DNA of 64,000 nucleotides from NCBI GenBank assembly GCA_963764505.1, contig CAVXSP010000001.1, forward strand, positions 1,922,001-1,986,000. Direction: 5' to 3'. Positions within the stretch are counted from its first letter, which is position 1. The number at the start of each line of letters is the position of its first letter. Below are positions 28,816 through 38,300 of this stretch, in pieces. This stretch comes from CAVXSP01 sp963764505 (GTDB lineage: Bacteria; Acidobacteriota; Vicinamibacteria; Vicinamibacterales; SCN-69-37). A program made the position numbers and the translations under genes. The notes beneath the pieces were generated by a model. It was not told the DNA's origin. It searched no databases and saw only the letters and a program-made list of their open reading frames with translations.

Positions 28816-29805
28816 GTGTACGAGCAGTTCTTCGGATTTCGCGAGCGGCCGTTCGACCTGACGCCCGATCCGCGCTTCCTGGTGCTGACCGAGTCGCACC
28901 GCGAAGTGCTGAGCAACCTCGAGTACGCCGTCGTCAGCCGCAAGGGCGTGACGCTGGTCATCGGCGAGGCAGGATCGGGGAAGACGACGCTGATTCGGAC
29001 CGTCCTCGGGCGCCAGCCCGAGCAGGTGCACGGCGTCCATCTGCACAACCCGACCCTGTCGCGCGACGAGTTCATCGAGATCCTCGCCGAGAAGTTCGAG
29101 CTGTCGGCCGCGGCCTCCAGGTCCAAGGCCGCCATGCTGGCGGAGCTCGAGGCGCTCCTGATGGCGCGCCGGACCAAGGGCGAGTGGACGGTGCTCATCA
29201 TCGACGAGGCGCAGAGTCTGCCGCTCGAGCTGCTGGAGGAGATCCGCCTGCTGGCGAACATCGAGATGGACGACCACAAGCTGTTCTCGGTGATCCTGGC
29301 GGGCCAGCCCGAGCTGGCGGCCCGGCTCGAGCAGCCGGACCTGCGGCAGCTGAAACAGCGCGTCGCCCTCCGCTGCCAGCTCAGGCCGCTGACCGGGCAG
29401 GAGACCGAGAGCTACATCGTGGGCCGCATCGCGGCCGCCGGGGGGGTGGGGCGGCTCGCGTTCACGCGCGAGGCGGTGGCGAGCATCCACGCGGCCGCGG
29501 CCGGGATCCCGCGCACGGTCAGCGTGCTCGCCGACAACGCCCTGCTCGGCGGATTCGCGGCCGGGATCAAGCCGGTGACCACGAAGATCGTCCGCGAGGT
29601 CTGCCGCGATTTCAATCTGGCACAGACGAACGGGGCGTCGGCGGCACGGCATCCGCCGCATCTCCCGGTTCGCGCCGTGCCGGTCCAGCCTACGGCCGCC
29701 GCCGAGCCGCCGACACCGGCGCCGGTCGAGCCGGGGGCCGCCGAGGGCGACGGCGGGGCGCCATTCGGCTTCGTCACGCGACGACGCCGGTTCTTCGGGA
29801 TCTGA
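28816..29805 (+). CDS. AAA ATPase of XrtA-type EPS loci (ExeA-like)
   Basis: About 329 residues from a GTG start. Begins YEQFFGFRERPFDLTPDPRF, the classical opening of ExeA/GspA-like ATPases found in exosortase-associated polysaccharide loci. Walker A GEAGSGKT, Walker B VLIIDEAQSLP, then QPELAARLEQPDLRQLKQRV with sensor and arginine residues. A Pro/Ala-rich tail precedes a basic end (RRRRFFGI). It is soluble and probably acts with the chain-length protein and kinase on either side. Its exact biochemical role is not established for the family. Confidence 0.9.
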   Translation: MYEQFFGFRERPFDLTPDPRFLVLTESHREVLSNLEYAVVSRKGVTLVIGEAGSGKTTLIRTVLGRQPEQVHGVHLHNPTLSRDEFIEILAEKFELSAAASRSKAAMLAELEALLMARRTKGEWTVLIIDEAQSLPLELLEEIRLLANIEMDDHKLFSVILAGQPELAARLEQPDLRQLKQRVALRCQLRPLTGQETESYIVGRIAAAGGVGRLAFTREAVASIHAAAAGIPRTVSVLADNALLGGFAAGIKPVTTKIVREVCRDFNLAQTNGASAARHPPHLPVRAVPVQPTAAAEPPTPAPVEPGAAEGDGGAPFGFVTRRRRFFGI

Positions 29806-29832
29806 CGTGAACGGCCGTTTCGCTGGAGGAGC

Positions 29833-30789
29833 GTGGCCATGGGGCGTGTAGATGATGCGATGCGACGGGCCGGCATTCCGCCGGATGGCGGACCGGCCGG
29901 TTCCGTCGGCGTGCAGGATCCGGCGCCGTCGTTTCCGGTCGAAGTGCCGGAGGCGTTCGGATCCGAACCGGGGATGAGCCAGCCGGCCGCCGACGCCGAG
30001 ATCGCCGCGCCTGCCGGGACCGACGCCGCCGTCGAGCCGCAGGAGACCACCCCGACGCGTGCGCGGTGGTTCGGCGACGTGATCCAGAGCCGGCTCGCCG
30101 GCAAGCTGGTCATCGACCAGACGATGCTGCCCGGGAGCCGCGAACAGTACCGGCGTCTCGCGGCAGTTCTGCACCACGCGCAGGTGGCGACCGGCCTGAG
30201 GGTGGTCATGGTTGCCAGCGCCGTCGTCGGCGAGGGCAAGACGCTCACGGCCGGCAACCTGTCGCTCACCTTGAGCGAGTCCTACGAGCGGCGCGTGCTG
30301 CTGATGGACGCGGACCTCCGGCGGCCTTCGCTGCACGCGATCTTCAACGTCGAGACCGTGCCGGGATTGAGCGACGCGCTCGGCTCGCCCGAGCCGCAGC
30401 CGCTGCCGCTGCATCAGGTATCGCAGCGGCTCACGCTGCTGCCCGCCGGCCGGCCGAGCTCCGACCCGATGGCGGGGCTCACGTCCGTGCGGATGCGGGA
30501 GCTGCTCGAGGAGGCGCGGGAGACGTTCGACTGGATCATCATCGACACGCCTCCCATCGGGCTCATGACCGACGCGAACCTGCTCGCCGCGATGGCCGAC
30601 GGCGCACTGCTCGTGATCAAGGCCGGGACGACGCCGTATCAGCTCGCGGAGCGCGCGATCGAGGCGATCGGCCGGGATCGGCTGCTGGGGGTGGTGCTGA
30701 ACCGCGCGACGGATCTCGCCGATCACGGCAACAAGTACTACAACTACTACTATGGGCGGCCGCAGGAAGCGCCCGCCGGGCGCGGGTGA
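29833..30789 (+). CDS. Exopolysaccharide tyrosine autokinase (CpsD/CapB type)
   Basis: About 318 residues. A variable N-terminal 120 residues, then Walker A SAVVGEGKTLTAGNL, Walker A' RRVLLMDADLRRPSL, and Walker B DWIIIDTPPIGL. A C-terminal tyrosine cluster (KYYNYYYG) is the autophosphorylation site. No membrane helices, so it works with the separate chain-length protein encoded upstream, as in Gram-positive and XrtA systems. Phosphorylation cycles are expected to regulate polymerisation. GTG at 29833 or ATG at 29839 could start it. Confidence 0.93.
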   Translation: MAMGRVDDAMRRAGIPPDGGPAGSVGVQDPAPSFPVEVPEAFGSEPGMSQPAADAEIAAPAGTDAAVEPQETTPTRARWFGDVIQSRLAGKLVIDQTMLPGSREQYRRLAAVLHHAQVATGLRVVMVASAVVGEGKTLTAGNLSLTLSESYERRVLLMDADLRRPSLHAIFNVETVPGLSDALGSPEPQPLPLHQVSQRLTLLPAGRPSSDPMAGLTSVRMRELLEEARETFDWIIIDTPPIGLMTDANLLAAMADGALLVIKAGTTPYQLAERAIEAIGRDRLLGVVLNRATDLADHGNKYYNYYYGRPQEAPAGRG

Positions 30790-30798
30790 GCCCTTTCC

Positions 30799-32181
30799 AT
30801 GTACCGGTTCACGCTGCGCTCGGTCACGCTCGTCGCCTGCGAGACCCTCCTCATCCTGGGGGCCGTCGCCGTGGGCGCGTACGTGCGGCTCGGGCACTGG
30901 GCCTGGGAGATCCTGGTGTACGAGAACGGCGGGGTGAAGACGCTGTTTGTCGCCGCCGTCGCGCAGCTGTGCCTCTACTACGGCGATCTGTACGACCTGC
31001 GCCGGATGTCGGACCGGCGAGAGCTGTTCATCCGGCTGGCTCAGGCGCTGGCCGCCGCCTCGTTCGTGCTCGCCATCTGCTACTACTGGTTCCCGTCGCT
31101 CGTCATCGGCCGCGGCGTGTTCGCCATCGCCGCCGTCCTGGCGATCACGCTCATCGTCGGATGGCGGATGGCCTTCGAGTGGCTCAGCGGCCGGGTCGCG
31201 CCGCGCGAGCGCCTGCTGCTCGTGGGCACCAGCGCAGCGGCGGTGATCCTGGCGCAGGAGCTGTTCGAGCGGCGGCAGGAGCTGGGCGTCGAGATCGTCG
31301 GCTTCATCGACCCGAATCCGTTGCGAGTCGGCGAGCCCGTGATCAACCCGGGCGTGATCGGCGCGATCGAGGACATCCCGTCGATCGTGCGCGCCCGCGG
31401 CGTGGACCGCGTAGTGGTCAGCCTGGCCGACGCGCGCGGGAAGCTGCCGATGGACAAGCTGCTGGAAATGAAGGTCGACGGCGTCGCGTTCGACCATCTC
31501 GCCTCGGTGTACGAGGAGTACACGGGGAAGATTGCCGTCGAGAACCTCCGGCCGAGCTGGTTCATCTTCTCGCGGGGCTTTCACAAGAGCCGCGTGCTGT
31601 CGGCGTCGAAGCGGCTGCTGGACATGCTGCTGGCGGCGGTCTGCCTCGTGCTCTCCCTGCCGCTGATGGGGACGATCGCGCTGCTGGTGAAGAGCACCTC
31701 CACCGGCCCGGCGCTCTATCACCAGCGCCGCGTCGGCCGGCACGGGCGCATCTTCGTCGTCCACAAGTTCCGGACGATGGGGGTCGACGCGGAGGCCGAG
31801 ACAGGGCCGGTCTGGGCGTCGAAGACCGGCGACGCGCGCGTCACGCGGATCGGCCGGACGCTCCGGCGCACGCGGCTCGATGAACTGCCCCAGCTCTGGA
31901 ACGTCCTCAAGGGCGAGATGAGCTTCGTCGGCCCCCGGCCCGAGCGGCCCGAGTTCGTCAGCGAGCTCACGCGCGAGATTCCGTACTATGGACAGCGGCA
32001 CGCGATGCGGCCCGGCATCACCGGGTGGGCGCAGGTGCGCTACACGTACGGCGCGAGCGTGGAGGACGCGCTGCAGAAGCTGCAGTACGACCTGTACTAC
32101 ATCAAGAACGCCTCCGTCGCGCTCGATCTGTTCATCATGTTCGAGACCATCAAGACGGTCATCCTCCGGAAGGGCGCCTGA
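30799..32181 (+). CDS. Initiating undecaprenyl-phosphate sugar transferase
   Basis: About 460 residues. Four or five N-terminal membrane helices, a nucleotide-binding-like CoA_binding_3 region (RLLLVGTSAAAVILAQELFE), and a C-terminal bacterial sugar transferase domain. That domain shows KRLLDMLLAAVCLVL, FVVHKFRTM, RTRLDELPQLWNVLKGEMSF, GPRPERPEF and MRPGITGWAQVRYTYGAS. It transfers the first sugar phosphate from a UDP-sugar to the lipid carrier. Locus order fits the XrtA-associated sugar transferase subfamily. Confidence 0.94.
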   Translation: MYRFTLRSVTLVACETLLILGAVAVGAYVRLGHWAWEILVYENGGVKTLFVAAVAQLCLYYGDLYDLRRMSDRRELFIRLAQALAAASFVLAICYYWFPSLVIGRGVFAIAAVLAITLIVGWRMAFEWLSGRVAPRERLLLVGTSAAAVILAQELFERRQELGVEIVGFIDPNPLRVGEPVINPGVIGAIEDIPSIVRARGVDRVVVSLADARGKLPMDKLLEMKVDGVAFDHLASVYEEYTGKIAVENLRPSWFIFSRGFHKSRVLSASKRLLDMLLAAVCLVLSLPLMGTIALLVKSTSTGPALYHQRRVGRHGRIFVVHKFRTMGVDAEAETGPVWASKTGDARVTRIGRTLRRTRLDELPQLWNVLKGEMSFVGPRPERPEFVSELTREIPYYGQRHAMRPGITGWAQVRYTYGASVEDALQKLQYDLYYIKNASVALDLFIMFETIKTVILRKGA

Positions 32182-32184
32182 GGG

Positions 32185-33438
32185 ATGCCCATGGCCGCAC
32201 GACCGGCGCGATCGCTCTCGGCGGGGCTGACGGGAACGCGCGCCTCGGCACACATCGATCTGATTCGCGGCGCCGCGGCGGTCGCGGTGCTCATCTATCA
32301 CGTGCGGTACCGCTTCTTCCTGGACTACGCCGACCTTCGCGTCTCGGGTCCGCTGGTGAAGGGCTGGTACGTGCTGACGTCGTTCGGACACGACGCGGTG
32401 ATGATCTTCTTCGTCCTCAGCGGGTTCCTGATCGGCGGGACCGTGGTGCGGTCGATCCGCGAAGGCCGCTGGAGCTGGAAGGAGTACGGCACGAGCCGCT
32501 TCGTCCGTCTGTACGTCGTCCTGCTTCCGGCGCTCGTGCTGACGGTGTTCTGGGACGGGCTCGGCCGGTGGTGGTTCGGCACGAATCCGGTGTACACCGG
32601 CGCCCTGCAGCCGTACCGGAACGACTTCTTCGACGTGGGACAGACGAGCGGGCTGGCGACGCTGCTCGGCAACGCGGCGTTCCTGCAGTCGATCCTGGTG
32701 CCGTCGTTCGGCTCGAACGGTGCGCTGTGGAGCCTTTCGTTCGAGTGGTGGTACTGCGCGATCTTTCCATGTCTGGCGATCGCCGGCCTCGCGCGGACGG
32801 CGCTGAACCGCCGCGCCGTCTGGGCCGTCGCGGCGCTCGGCCTCCTGCTGTTCGTGGGCGTGGCGATGACCGCGTACTTTCGCATCTGGCTGATCGGCGC
32901 GGCCGTGGCGGTCCTGCCGTTCAGCCGCTTCGTCGCGGGCTGGCGCGCGCCGCTCGCCTTCTGCGGGATGGTGCTGTGCGGGGCCGTCGTGCTGCTCACG
33001 CACGTCGACGCCGTTCGCGCGTTGATGCACGGCTCGCTGCTCGCCACCGACACGTGCATTGGGGTGGCGTTCGCGCTGTGGCTCTACGTGCTGCTGCACG
33101 ACCGGGCGCCCGTGGCGCCCGGCGCCTACCGGCAGGTCTCGCGGACCCTGGCCGGCTGCTCCTACACCCTGTACGCCGTGCATCTGCCGCTCCTCGTCTT
33201 CCTGCGCGCGTGGCTGGTGCCGGGGGAGCCCTGGACGCCCGATGCGCGGTCGCTCGCCCTGAGCGGGATCGTGGCCGGCGTGGCGTTCGCGTACGCGTGG
33301 CTGCTGGCGCGCCTGTTCGAGTCGCGCACGCCGCTCGCGCGGGAATGGCTGCTGCGGAAGCTCTCGCCCGGTGGCCGGGTCGAGCGCGCGCCCGTGATGG
33401 TCGCGGTCGTGGGCGAACGCGCGGATCGCGTTCAATGA
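32185..33438 (+). CDS. Membrane acyltransferase 3 family protein
   Basis: About 417 residues with roughly ten membrane helices. Conserved entry motif HIDLIRGAAAVAVLIYHVRY with the catalytic-type His, and FFVLSGFLIGG. Such proteins add acetyl or other acyl groups to sugars from the cytoplasmic side. It starts four bases after the sugar transferase stop and its stop overlaps the deacetylase start (ATGA), so the genes are translationally coupled. Likely an O-acetyltransferase of the exopolysaccharide; the acyl group is not known. Confidence 0.92.
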   Translation: MPMAARPARSLSAGLTGTRASAHIDLIRGAAAVAVLIYHVRYRFFLDYADLRVSGPLVKGWYVLTSFGHDAVMIFFVLSGFLIGGTVVRSIREGRWSWKEYGTSRFVRLYVVLLPALVLTVFWDGLGRWWFGTNPVYTGALQPYRNDFFDVGQTSGLATLLGNAAFLQSILVPSFGSNGALWSLSFEWWYCAIFPCLAIAGLARTALNRRAVWAVAALGLLLFVGVAMTAYFRIWLIGAAVAVLPFSRFVAGWRAPLAFCGMVLCGAVVLLTHVDAVRALMHGSLLATDTCIGVAFALWLYVLLHDRAPVAPGAYRQVSRTLAGCSYTLYAVHLPLLVFLRAWLVPGEPWTPDARSLALSGIVAGVAFAYAWLLARLFESRTPLAREWLLRKLSPGGRVERAPVMVAVVGERADRVQ

Positions 33439-34355
33439 CGAAAGCCCCGTCGGCATCACCGGCCCCTCCGATCGTCAATGCCATGAGCATCGACGTCGAG
33501 GACTACTTCCACGTGAGCGTGTTCGACGGCCTCGTGCCACGGGCGGCATGGGACCGGATGGAGAGCCGCGTGGTCGCGAACACCGATCGGGTGCTGGCGA
33601 TCTTCGACGAGTTCGAAGTCCGCGCGACGTTCTTCGTGCTGGGATGGGTCGGCGAGCGGCACCCCGACCTGGTGCGGCGCATCGCCGCCCGGGGGCACGA
33701 GGTCGCCTCACACGGATACGCCCACCGGCTCATCTACGACCAGACGCGCTCGGCCTTCCGGGACGACGTCCGCCGGGCGAAGGCGCTGCTCGAGGACGCG
33801 TCGGGCCGCCGCGTCAGCGGCTATCGCGCGCCAAGCTATTCGATCACCCCGCGGTCGCTCTGGGCCCTCGACATCCTGCTCGAGGAGGGCCACGAGTACG
33901 ACGCGAGCATCTTTCCCATCCGCCACGATCGGTACGGCATCCCGGTGTCCGGACGCGCGCCGTACGTGCTCGAGCGCGGCCGCGGCTCCCTCGTGGAAGT
34001 GCCAGGGTCGACGACGCGGGTCGGCCCGCTGAACCTGCCGGTCGCCGGCGGAGGCTACTTCCGCCTGCTGCCATACCGGTGGACGTCCTGGGGCCTGTCG
34101 CGCATCAACCGGCTGGAGCGGCGTCCGGCGGTCTTCTACCTGCATCCGTGGGAGCTGGATCCCGACCAGCCGCGCCTGCACGCCGGACGTCTGGGGCGGT
34201 TCCGGCACTATCGCAATCTGGCGGAGACGGCCGGCCGGCTCCGTCGGCTGTTGACGGATTTTCGGTTCGGGCCCGTGGCCGCGCTCGTGGCCGCCACGCG
34301 CTCGCAGGTGCCCGGGCTGGGCAGCGCCGGTCTGCCGCTGCCGTACGCCTGGTGA
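33435..34355 (+). CDS. Polysaccharide deacetylase (XrtA-locus type)
   Basis: About 306 residues. NodB-fold motifs: NAMSIDVEDYFHVSVFDG with the catalytic and metal Asp, SHGYAHRL (HxxxH metal site), and SGYRAPSYSIT. A late FYLHPWELDPDQPRL supplies the last motif. It removes N-acetyl groups from a sugar of the polymer or a precursor. The DVEDYFHV wording is typical of the subfamily found beside exosortase A. The ATG overlaps the previous stop. Confidence 0.93.
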   Translation: MTKAPSASPAPPIVNAMSIDVEDYFHVSVFDGLVPRAAWDRMESRVVANTDRVLAIFDEFEVRATFFVLGWVGERHPDLVRRIAARGHEVASHGYAHRLIYDQTRSAFRDDVRRAKALLEDASGRRVSGYRAPSYSITPRSLWALDILLEEGHEYDASIFPIRHDRYGIPVSGRAPYVLERGRGSLVEVPGSTTRVGPLNLPVAGGGYFRLLPYRWTSWGLSRINRLERRPAVFYLHPWELDPDQPRLHAGRLGRFRHYRNLAETAGRLRRLLTDFRFGPVAALVAATRSQVPGLGSAGLPLPYAW

Positions 34356-34357
34356 CG

Positions 34358-35428
34358 ATGGCCGCATCCGCCTCGAGCCTTCTCGTGCAGCCCGATCCGG
34401 CGTCCTCCTCGGTGGCCGCGGACATCTCCGGGGAGCAGTGGGACGGCTACGTCCAGCGGCATCCCGCCGCGACGGTCGACCATCTGTGGCAGTGGCGCCG
34501 CGTGTTCGAGCGCGTGTTCGGCCATCGGACCGTGTACCTGGGGGTCCGGCGCGGCGGCGCTCTCGCCGGCGTGCTGCCCCTCGTGCTGTTCCGATCGCGT
34601 CTGTTCGGCCGGGCCGTCGTCTCGCTGCCGTTCCTGAACTACGGCGGGATCGTGGCCGACGACGCGGAGGCGTCGCGCGCGCTGGTCGATCGCGCGTCCG
34701 AAGAGGCGCGGCGCTTCGGCGCGTCGTACGTCGAGTTCAGGCACGGCGCCCGGCAGCTGCCGGACGCGCCGTCGCGCCAGCACAAGGTCCGGCTCGTGCG
34801 GCCGCTGCCGGCGTCGTCGGACGCGCTGTGGAAGGAGATCGACCGGAAGGTGAGGAACCAGGTCCGCCGGGCTCAGAAGGAGGGCCTGGTCGCCGTAGAG
34901 GGCGGCGCCGAGCTCGTGCCGGAGTTCTACGAGGTGTTCGCGGCCAACATGCGCGATCTCGGGACGCCGGTGTACTCGAGACGTCTGTTCGAAACGGTGG
35001 TCTCGGAGTTCGCCGGGGGGGCGCGGGTATTTCTCGTGAGAAGCGGACGGCGCCCCGTGGCGGGCGGCGTCGCCGTGAGATTCAAGGACACCAGCATCGT
35101 GCCCTGGGCGTCCTCGCTTCGGGCGTTCCGGACGCAGTGCCCCAACATGCTGCTCTACTGGGCAATGCTCGAGCACGCGATCCGCGACGGCGCCGCGGTG
35201 TTCGACTTCGGCCGGTCCACGCCCGGCGGCGGCACCCATCAGTTCAAGCTGCAGTGGGGCGCGCGTGAGACGCCGCTCCATTGGGAATACGTTCTGCTGG
35301 CGGGGACGTCCGTGCCGGACCACGGCCCGACCAACCCGAGGTTCGGCCGGGCGATCGAGATTTGGAAGCGCTGCCCGCTCTGGCTCGCCAATGCCGTCGG
35401 CCCGCGGATCGTTCGCGCTATTCCTTGA
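34358..35428 (+). CDS. FemAB-like GNAT protein (XrtA/PEP-CTERM-associated)
   Basis: About 356 residues. Two GNAT-like halves, with LPFLNYGGIVADDAEASRAL in the first and FDFGRSTPGGGTHQFKLQWG in the second; the latter is highly typical of FemAB proteins from exosortase-associated loci. FemAB enzymes transfer amino acids from aminoacyl-tRNA to cell-wall precursors; what this subfamily transfers is not established. It is the last gene of the first, XrtA-like block. The next 579 bases are non-coding. Confidence 0.9.
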   Translation: MAASASSLLVQPDPASSSVAADISGEQWDGYVQRHPAATVDHLWQWRRVFERVFGHRTVYLGVRRGGALAGVLPLVLFRSRLFGRAVVSLPFLNYGGIVADDAEASRALVDRASEEARRFGASYVEFRHGARQLPDAPSRQHKVRLVRPLPASSDALWKEIDRKVRNQVRRAQKEGLVAVEGGAELVPEFYEVFAANMRDLGTPVYSRRLFETVVSEFAGGARVFLVRSGRRPVAGGVAVRFKDTSIVPWASSLRAFRTQCPNMLLYWAMLEHAIRDGAAVFDFGRSTPGGGTHQFKLQWGARETPLHWEYVLLAGTSVPDHGPTNPRFGRAIEIWKRCPLWLANAVGPRIVRAIP

Positions 35429-36007
35429 TGCGGGAGACACTTGTGCTGACATATTCGACGGCCTTGGGACTCATTGCCTTTCGGAAAAACGTCGACCGGC
35501 GGTTCCGGATGACCGTGCGGGGAACGTCGTGTGGGACTCAACGGAGCTGGCCCTCGAAATCGCGCTTCCGTCCGCTCGCGGTTCAGGCTGTCGCCCGGCG
35601 CACGATGGCTACCCGCTTGGAGACCAGACATGCTTCGCCATCGTGCTTGAACCGCTCGCTCCCTGCAGCACGATTTCATCCTGACGCACATCGGGCCACT
35701 CCGATTCGTCCCACACGACGTTCCCCGGACGCTCATCCGACGTCGAATGCCGCTGGTGCTCCGGCGCCCCACGCCGCTCCGCGCACCGCTGGCTGCATCA
35801 GCTCGGACCGCAGACTGACGCACCTCGCCCGCGGGCGCACGTTGGGGAGGGCCGGAGAGGCGAGAGGGCCCTTGTGCTGACGTATTCGACGGCCGAGATC
35901 GGAGTGCCGCGATGAGCGAAGCGCGGTTTCGAGCGGCAACTCCGTCGAGGGCGTCGAATGCGTCAGCACAAGTGCCCTCTCGGTCCAGTTGGAACCGGAG
36001 ACCAGAC
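35429..36007. repeat. Non-coding gap packed with inverted repeats
   Basis: No credible gene. Copy A of a roughly 24-base motif (core CTTGTGCTGAC) is at 35438-35461, copy B at 35862-35892, and inverted copy C at 35952-35981; B and C match over about 30 bases with two or three differences. A second family (core GGGGAACGTCGTGTGGGAC) is direct at 35505-35537 and inverted at 35708-35739. A third pair (GCACGATGGC / GCCATCGTGC) at 35600-35609 and 35637-35646 closes a 27-base loop. The arrangement suggests a nested, degenerate palindromic element interrupting the exopolysaccharide operon. Confidence 0.75.
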
Positions 36008-37865
36008 GTGACGAACATCCTTGGCATTTCGGCGTTCTATCACGACAGTGCGGCCTGCCTGGTCAGCGACGGCGAGATCGTGGCGGCGGCGCAGGAGGAG
36101 CGCTTCACGCGCAAGAAGCACGATCCGAGCTTCCCCGACCTCGCCGTCCAGTACCTGTCTCCGCGAAGCGGGCCTGTCGGTCGGGCAGATCGACTACGTC
36201 GTGTTCTACGAGAAGCCGCTGCGCAAGTTCGAGCGCCTGCTCGAGACGTATCTCGGCTACGCGCCGGTCGGCTTCGGGAGCTTCGTGACGGCGATGCCCG
36301 TGTGGATGCGCGAGAAGCTCCAGCAGTCGCGGCTCATCCGGCGCGGCGTCGGGAGGGGCGTACGCGCGCCAATCGTCTTCACCGACCATCACGAGAGCCA
36401 TGCGGCCAGCGCGTTCTTCCCAAGCCCGTTCGACGAGGCCGCGATCCTGACGCTCGACGGTGTCGGCGAGTGGACGACCACGGCCATGGGCGTCGGCCGC
36501 GGCAACCGGATCACCCTGACGCGCGAGCTCCAGTTCCCCCATTCGCTCGGCCTCCTGTACTCGGCGTTCACGTACTACTGCGGCTTCAAGGTGAACAGCG
36601 GGGAGTACAAGCTGATGGGACTGGCGCCGTACGGGCGGCCGATCTACCGGGATCTGATTACCAAGCACCTGATCGACGTGCAGGCCGACGGCAGCTTCTG
36701 GATGGACATGCGGTACTTCAACTACTGCCAGGGCCTGACGATGACGAGCGAGGCGTTCCACGAGCTCTTTGGCGGCGCCCCGCGTCCTGCGGAGTCAGAC
36801 ATCGAGCAGCGGCACATGGACCTGGCGGCCAGCATCCAGGCGGTGACCGAGGACGTCATGCTCGCCATGGGGCGGGAAGTGCATCGTCAGACCGGGATGC
36901 GGCACCTGGTGCTGGCCGGCGGCGTCGCGCTCAACTGCGTCGCCAACGGACGGCTGCTCCGGGAGGGCCCGTTCGAGGACATCTGGATTCAGCCCGCGGC
37001 CGGCGATGCGGGCGGCGCCCTCGGTGCTGCGATGTTCGTCTGGCATCAGCTCCTGGACAAGCCCCGCGGGGCCGGGGGCCGCGATCGGCAGAAGGGCAGT
37101 CTGCTCGGCCCCCGATACCGCACGCCGGAAATCTGCGAGTGGCTCGACGGCCTGGGCGTCGCCTATCACCGGGCGTCAGACGAGCAGGAGCTGATCGACC
37201 ACGTCGTCGAGCTGCTGGTCGCGGAGAAGATCGTCGGCTGGTTCCAGGGGCGGATGGAGTTCGGTCCCCGCGCGCTGGGCGCGCGCAGCATCCTGGGCGA
37301 TCCGCGCTCGCCGCGGATGCAGGCCACGATGAACCTGAAGATCAAGTTCCGGGAGAGCTTCCGTCCGTTCGCCCCGTGCGTGCTCGAGTCGGAGGCGCAC
37401 CGGTGGTTCGGCATCGAGCCCGGGCAATCGAGTCCGTACATGCTGCTGGTCGCACCCGTCCGCGAGGAACGACGCGTGCCGATCGATGCCGGCGCGGCGC
37501 GCACCATGGCGGACGATCCGGATCTGCGCAACCGCGTCAACATTCCGCGGTCGGTGATTCCGGCCGTGACGCACGTGGACTACAGCGCCCGGCTGCAGAC
37601 CGTCGACGAGACGCGGAACCCGCGGCTGACCGCGCTGCTCCAGGGCTTTCAGCAGCGCACTGGCTGTCCCGTGCTCGTCAACACCAGCTTCAACGTGCGC
37701 GGTGAGCCGATCGTCTGCAGCCCGGAGGACGCCTACCGGTGCCTGCTGGCCACGGAGATGGATGCGCTCGTGCTGGAGGACGTCATCGTGCTCAAGAAGA
37801 ACGTGTCGGACCGCGTGGATCTCGCCGAGCGCGAGCGGCACCTGGCGCAGTTTCAGTTGGACTGA
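36008..37865 (+). CDS. NodU/CmcH-type carbamoyltransferase 1 (one frameshift)
   Basis: About 618 residues once repaired. Transfers a carbamoyl group from carbamoyl phosphate, through an adenylate, to a hydroxyl. N-terminal Kae1-like domain: NILGISAFYHDSAACLVSDG, FTDHHESHAASAFFPSPF with the metal-binding His residues, LTLDGVGEW, and LAGGVALNCVANGRLL. C-terminal YrdC-like domain: WFQGRMEFGPRALGARSILG and VLVNTSFNVRGEPIVCSP. Removing one C at 36154-36155 joins AVQY to CLREAGLSVGQID. The GTG at 36008 is the start. Neighbours SxtJ and DUF5989 recall the saxitoxin sxtI-J-K order. Confidence 0.93.
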
Positions 37866-37876
37866 GGAGCTCGAGC

Positions 37877-38290
37877 ATGCAGTGGGCCGATGTCGTCAAA
37901 CCGCCGTCGCCGAGGACCCTCCGGCAGTTCGCCGGCCTCTTTCTGATCGTCTTTCTCGCCATGGCGGCGTCGCGCTGGTGGCGCGGCCAGGCGGACGTCT
38001 GGGCCGTGGCGCTGGGCGGCCTGGCCGTCGTCGTCGGTGTCGCCGGGCTGATCGCGCCGGCCGTCGTCCGGCCGATCTACACGGGCTGGATGGTCGCCGC
38101 GTTCCCGATCGGGTGGACCGTGTCGCGCATCGTCCTCGGGGCGATCTTCTTCTTGGTGCTCACACCCGTGGCGGCGGCGTTCCGGATCGGCGGCCGGGAT
38201 GCGCTGAGGCTCCGCCGGCGGAAGCAGACGAGCTACTGGCTCGCCAAACGGCCGGCCGGCGACGCGCGGACCTACTTCCGGCAGTCCTGA
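37877..38290 (+). CDS. SxtJ-family small membrane protein
   Basis: About 137 residues with three probable membrane helices (FAGLFLIVFLAMAAS, WAVALGGLAVVVGVAGLIAP, IVLGAIFFLVLTPVAAAF) and a basic C-terminus (LRLRRRKQTSYWLAKR). This matches the SxtJ pattern known from saxitoxin and many polysaccharide loci, always next to a carbamoyltransferase. GAGGAG precedes the ATG at 37877. Its biochemical role is not known; a membrane anchor or partner for the carbamoyltransferase is a guess from context. Confidence 0.82.
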   Translation: MQWADVVKPPSPRTLRQFAGLFLIVFLAMAASRWWRGQADVWAVALGGLAVVVGVAGLIAPAVVRPIYTGWMVAAFPIGWTVSRIVLGAIFFLVLTPVAAAFRIGGRDALRLRRRKQTSYWLAKRPAGDARTYFRQS

Positions 38291-38300
38291 CATCGCAGCC

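Noticed and set aside
28687..33459. A 1590-codon open frame on the minus strand across the exopolysaccharide genes
   Set aside because: It mirrors at least five convincing plus-strand genes, is rich in Arg, His and Pro as expected for an antisense frame at high GC, and shows no family motif.
35239..36027. Open frames on both strands across the 35.4-36.0 kb gap, sharing a VRGTSCGT string
   Set aside because: The shared string comes from the inverted repeats in the DNA; neither frame has a plausible start, ribosome site or family.
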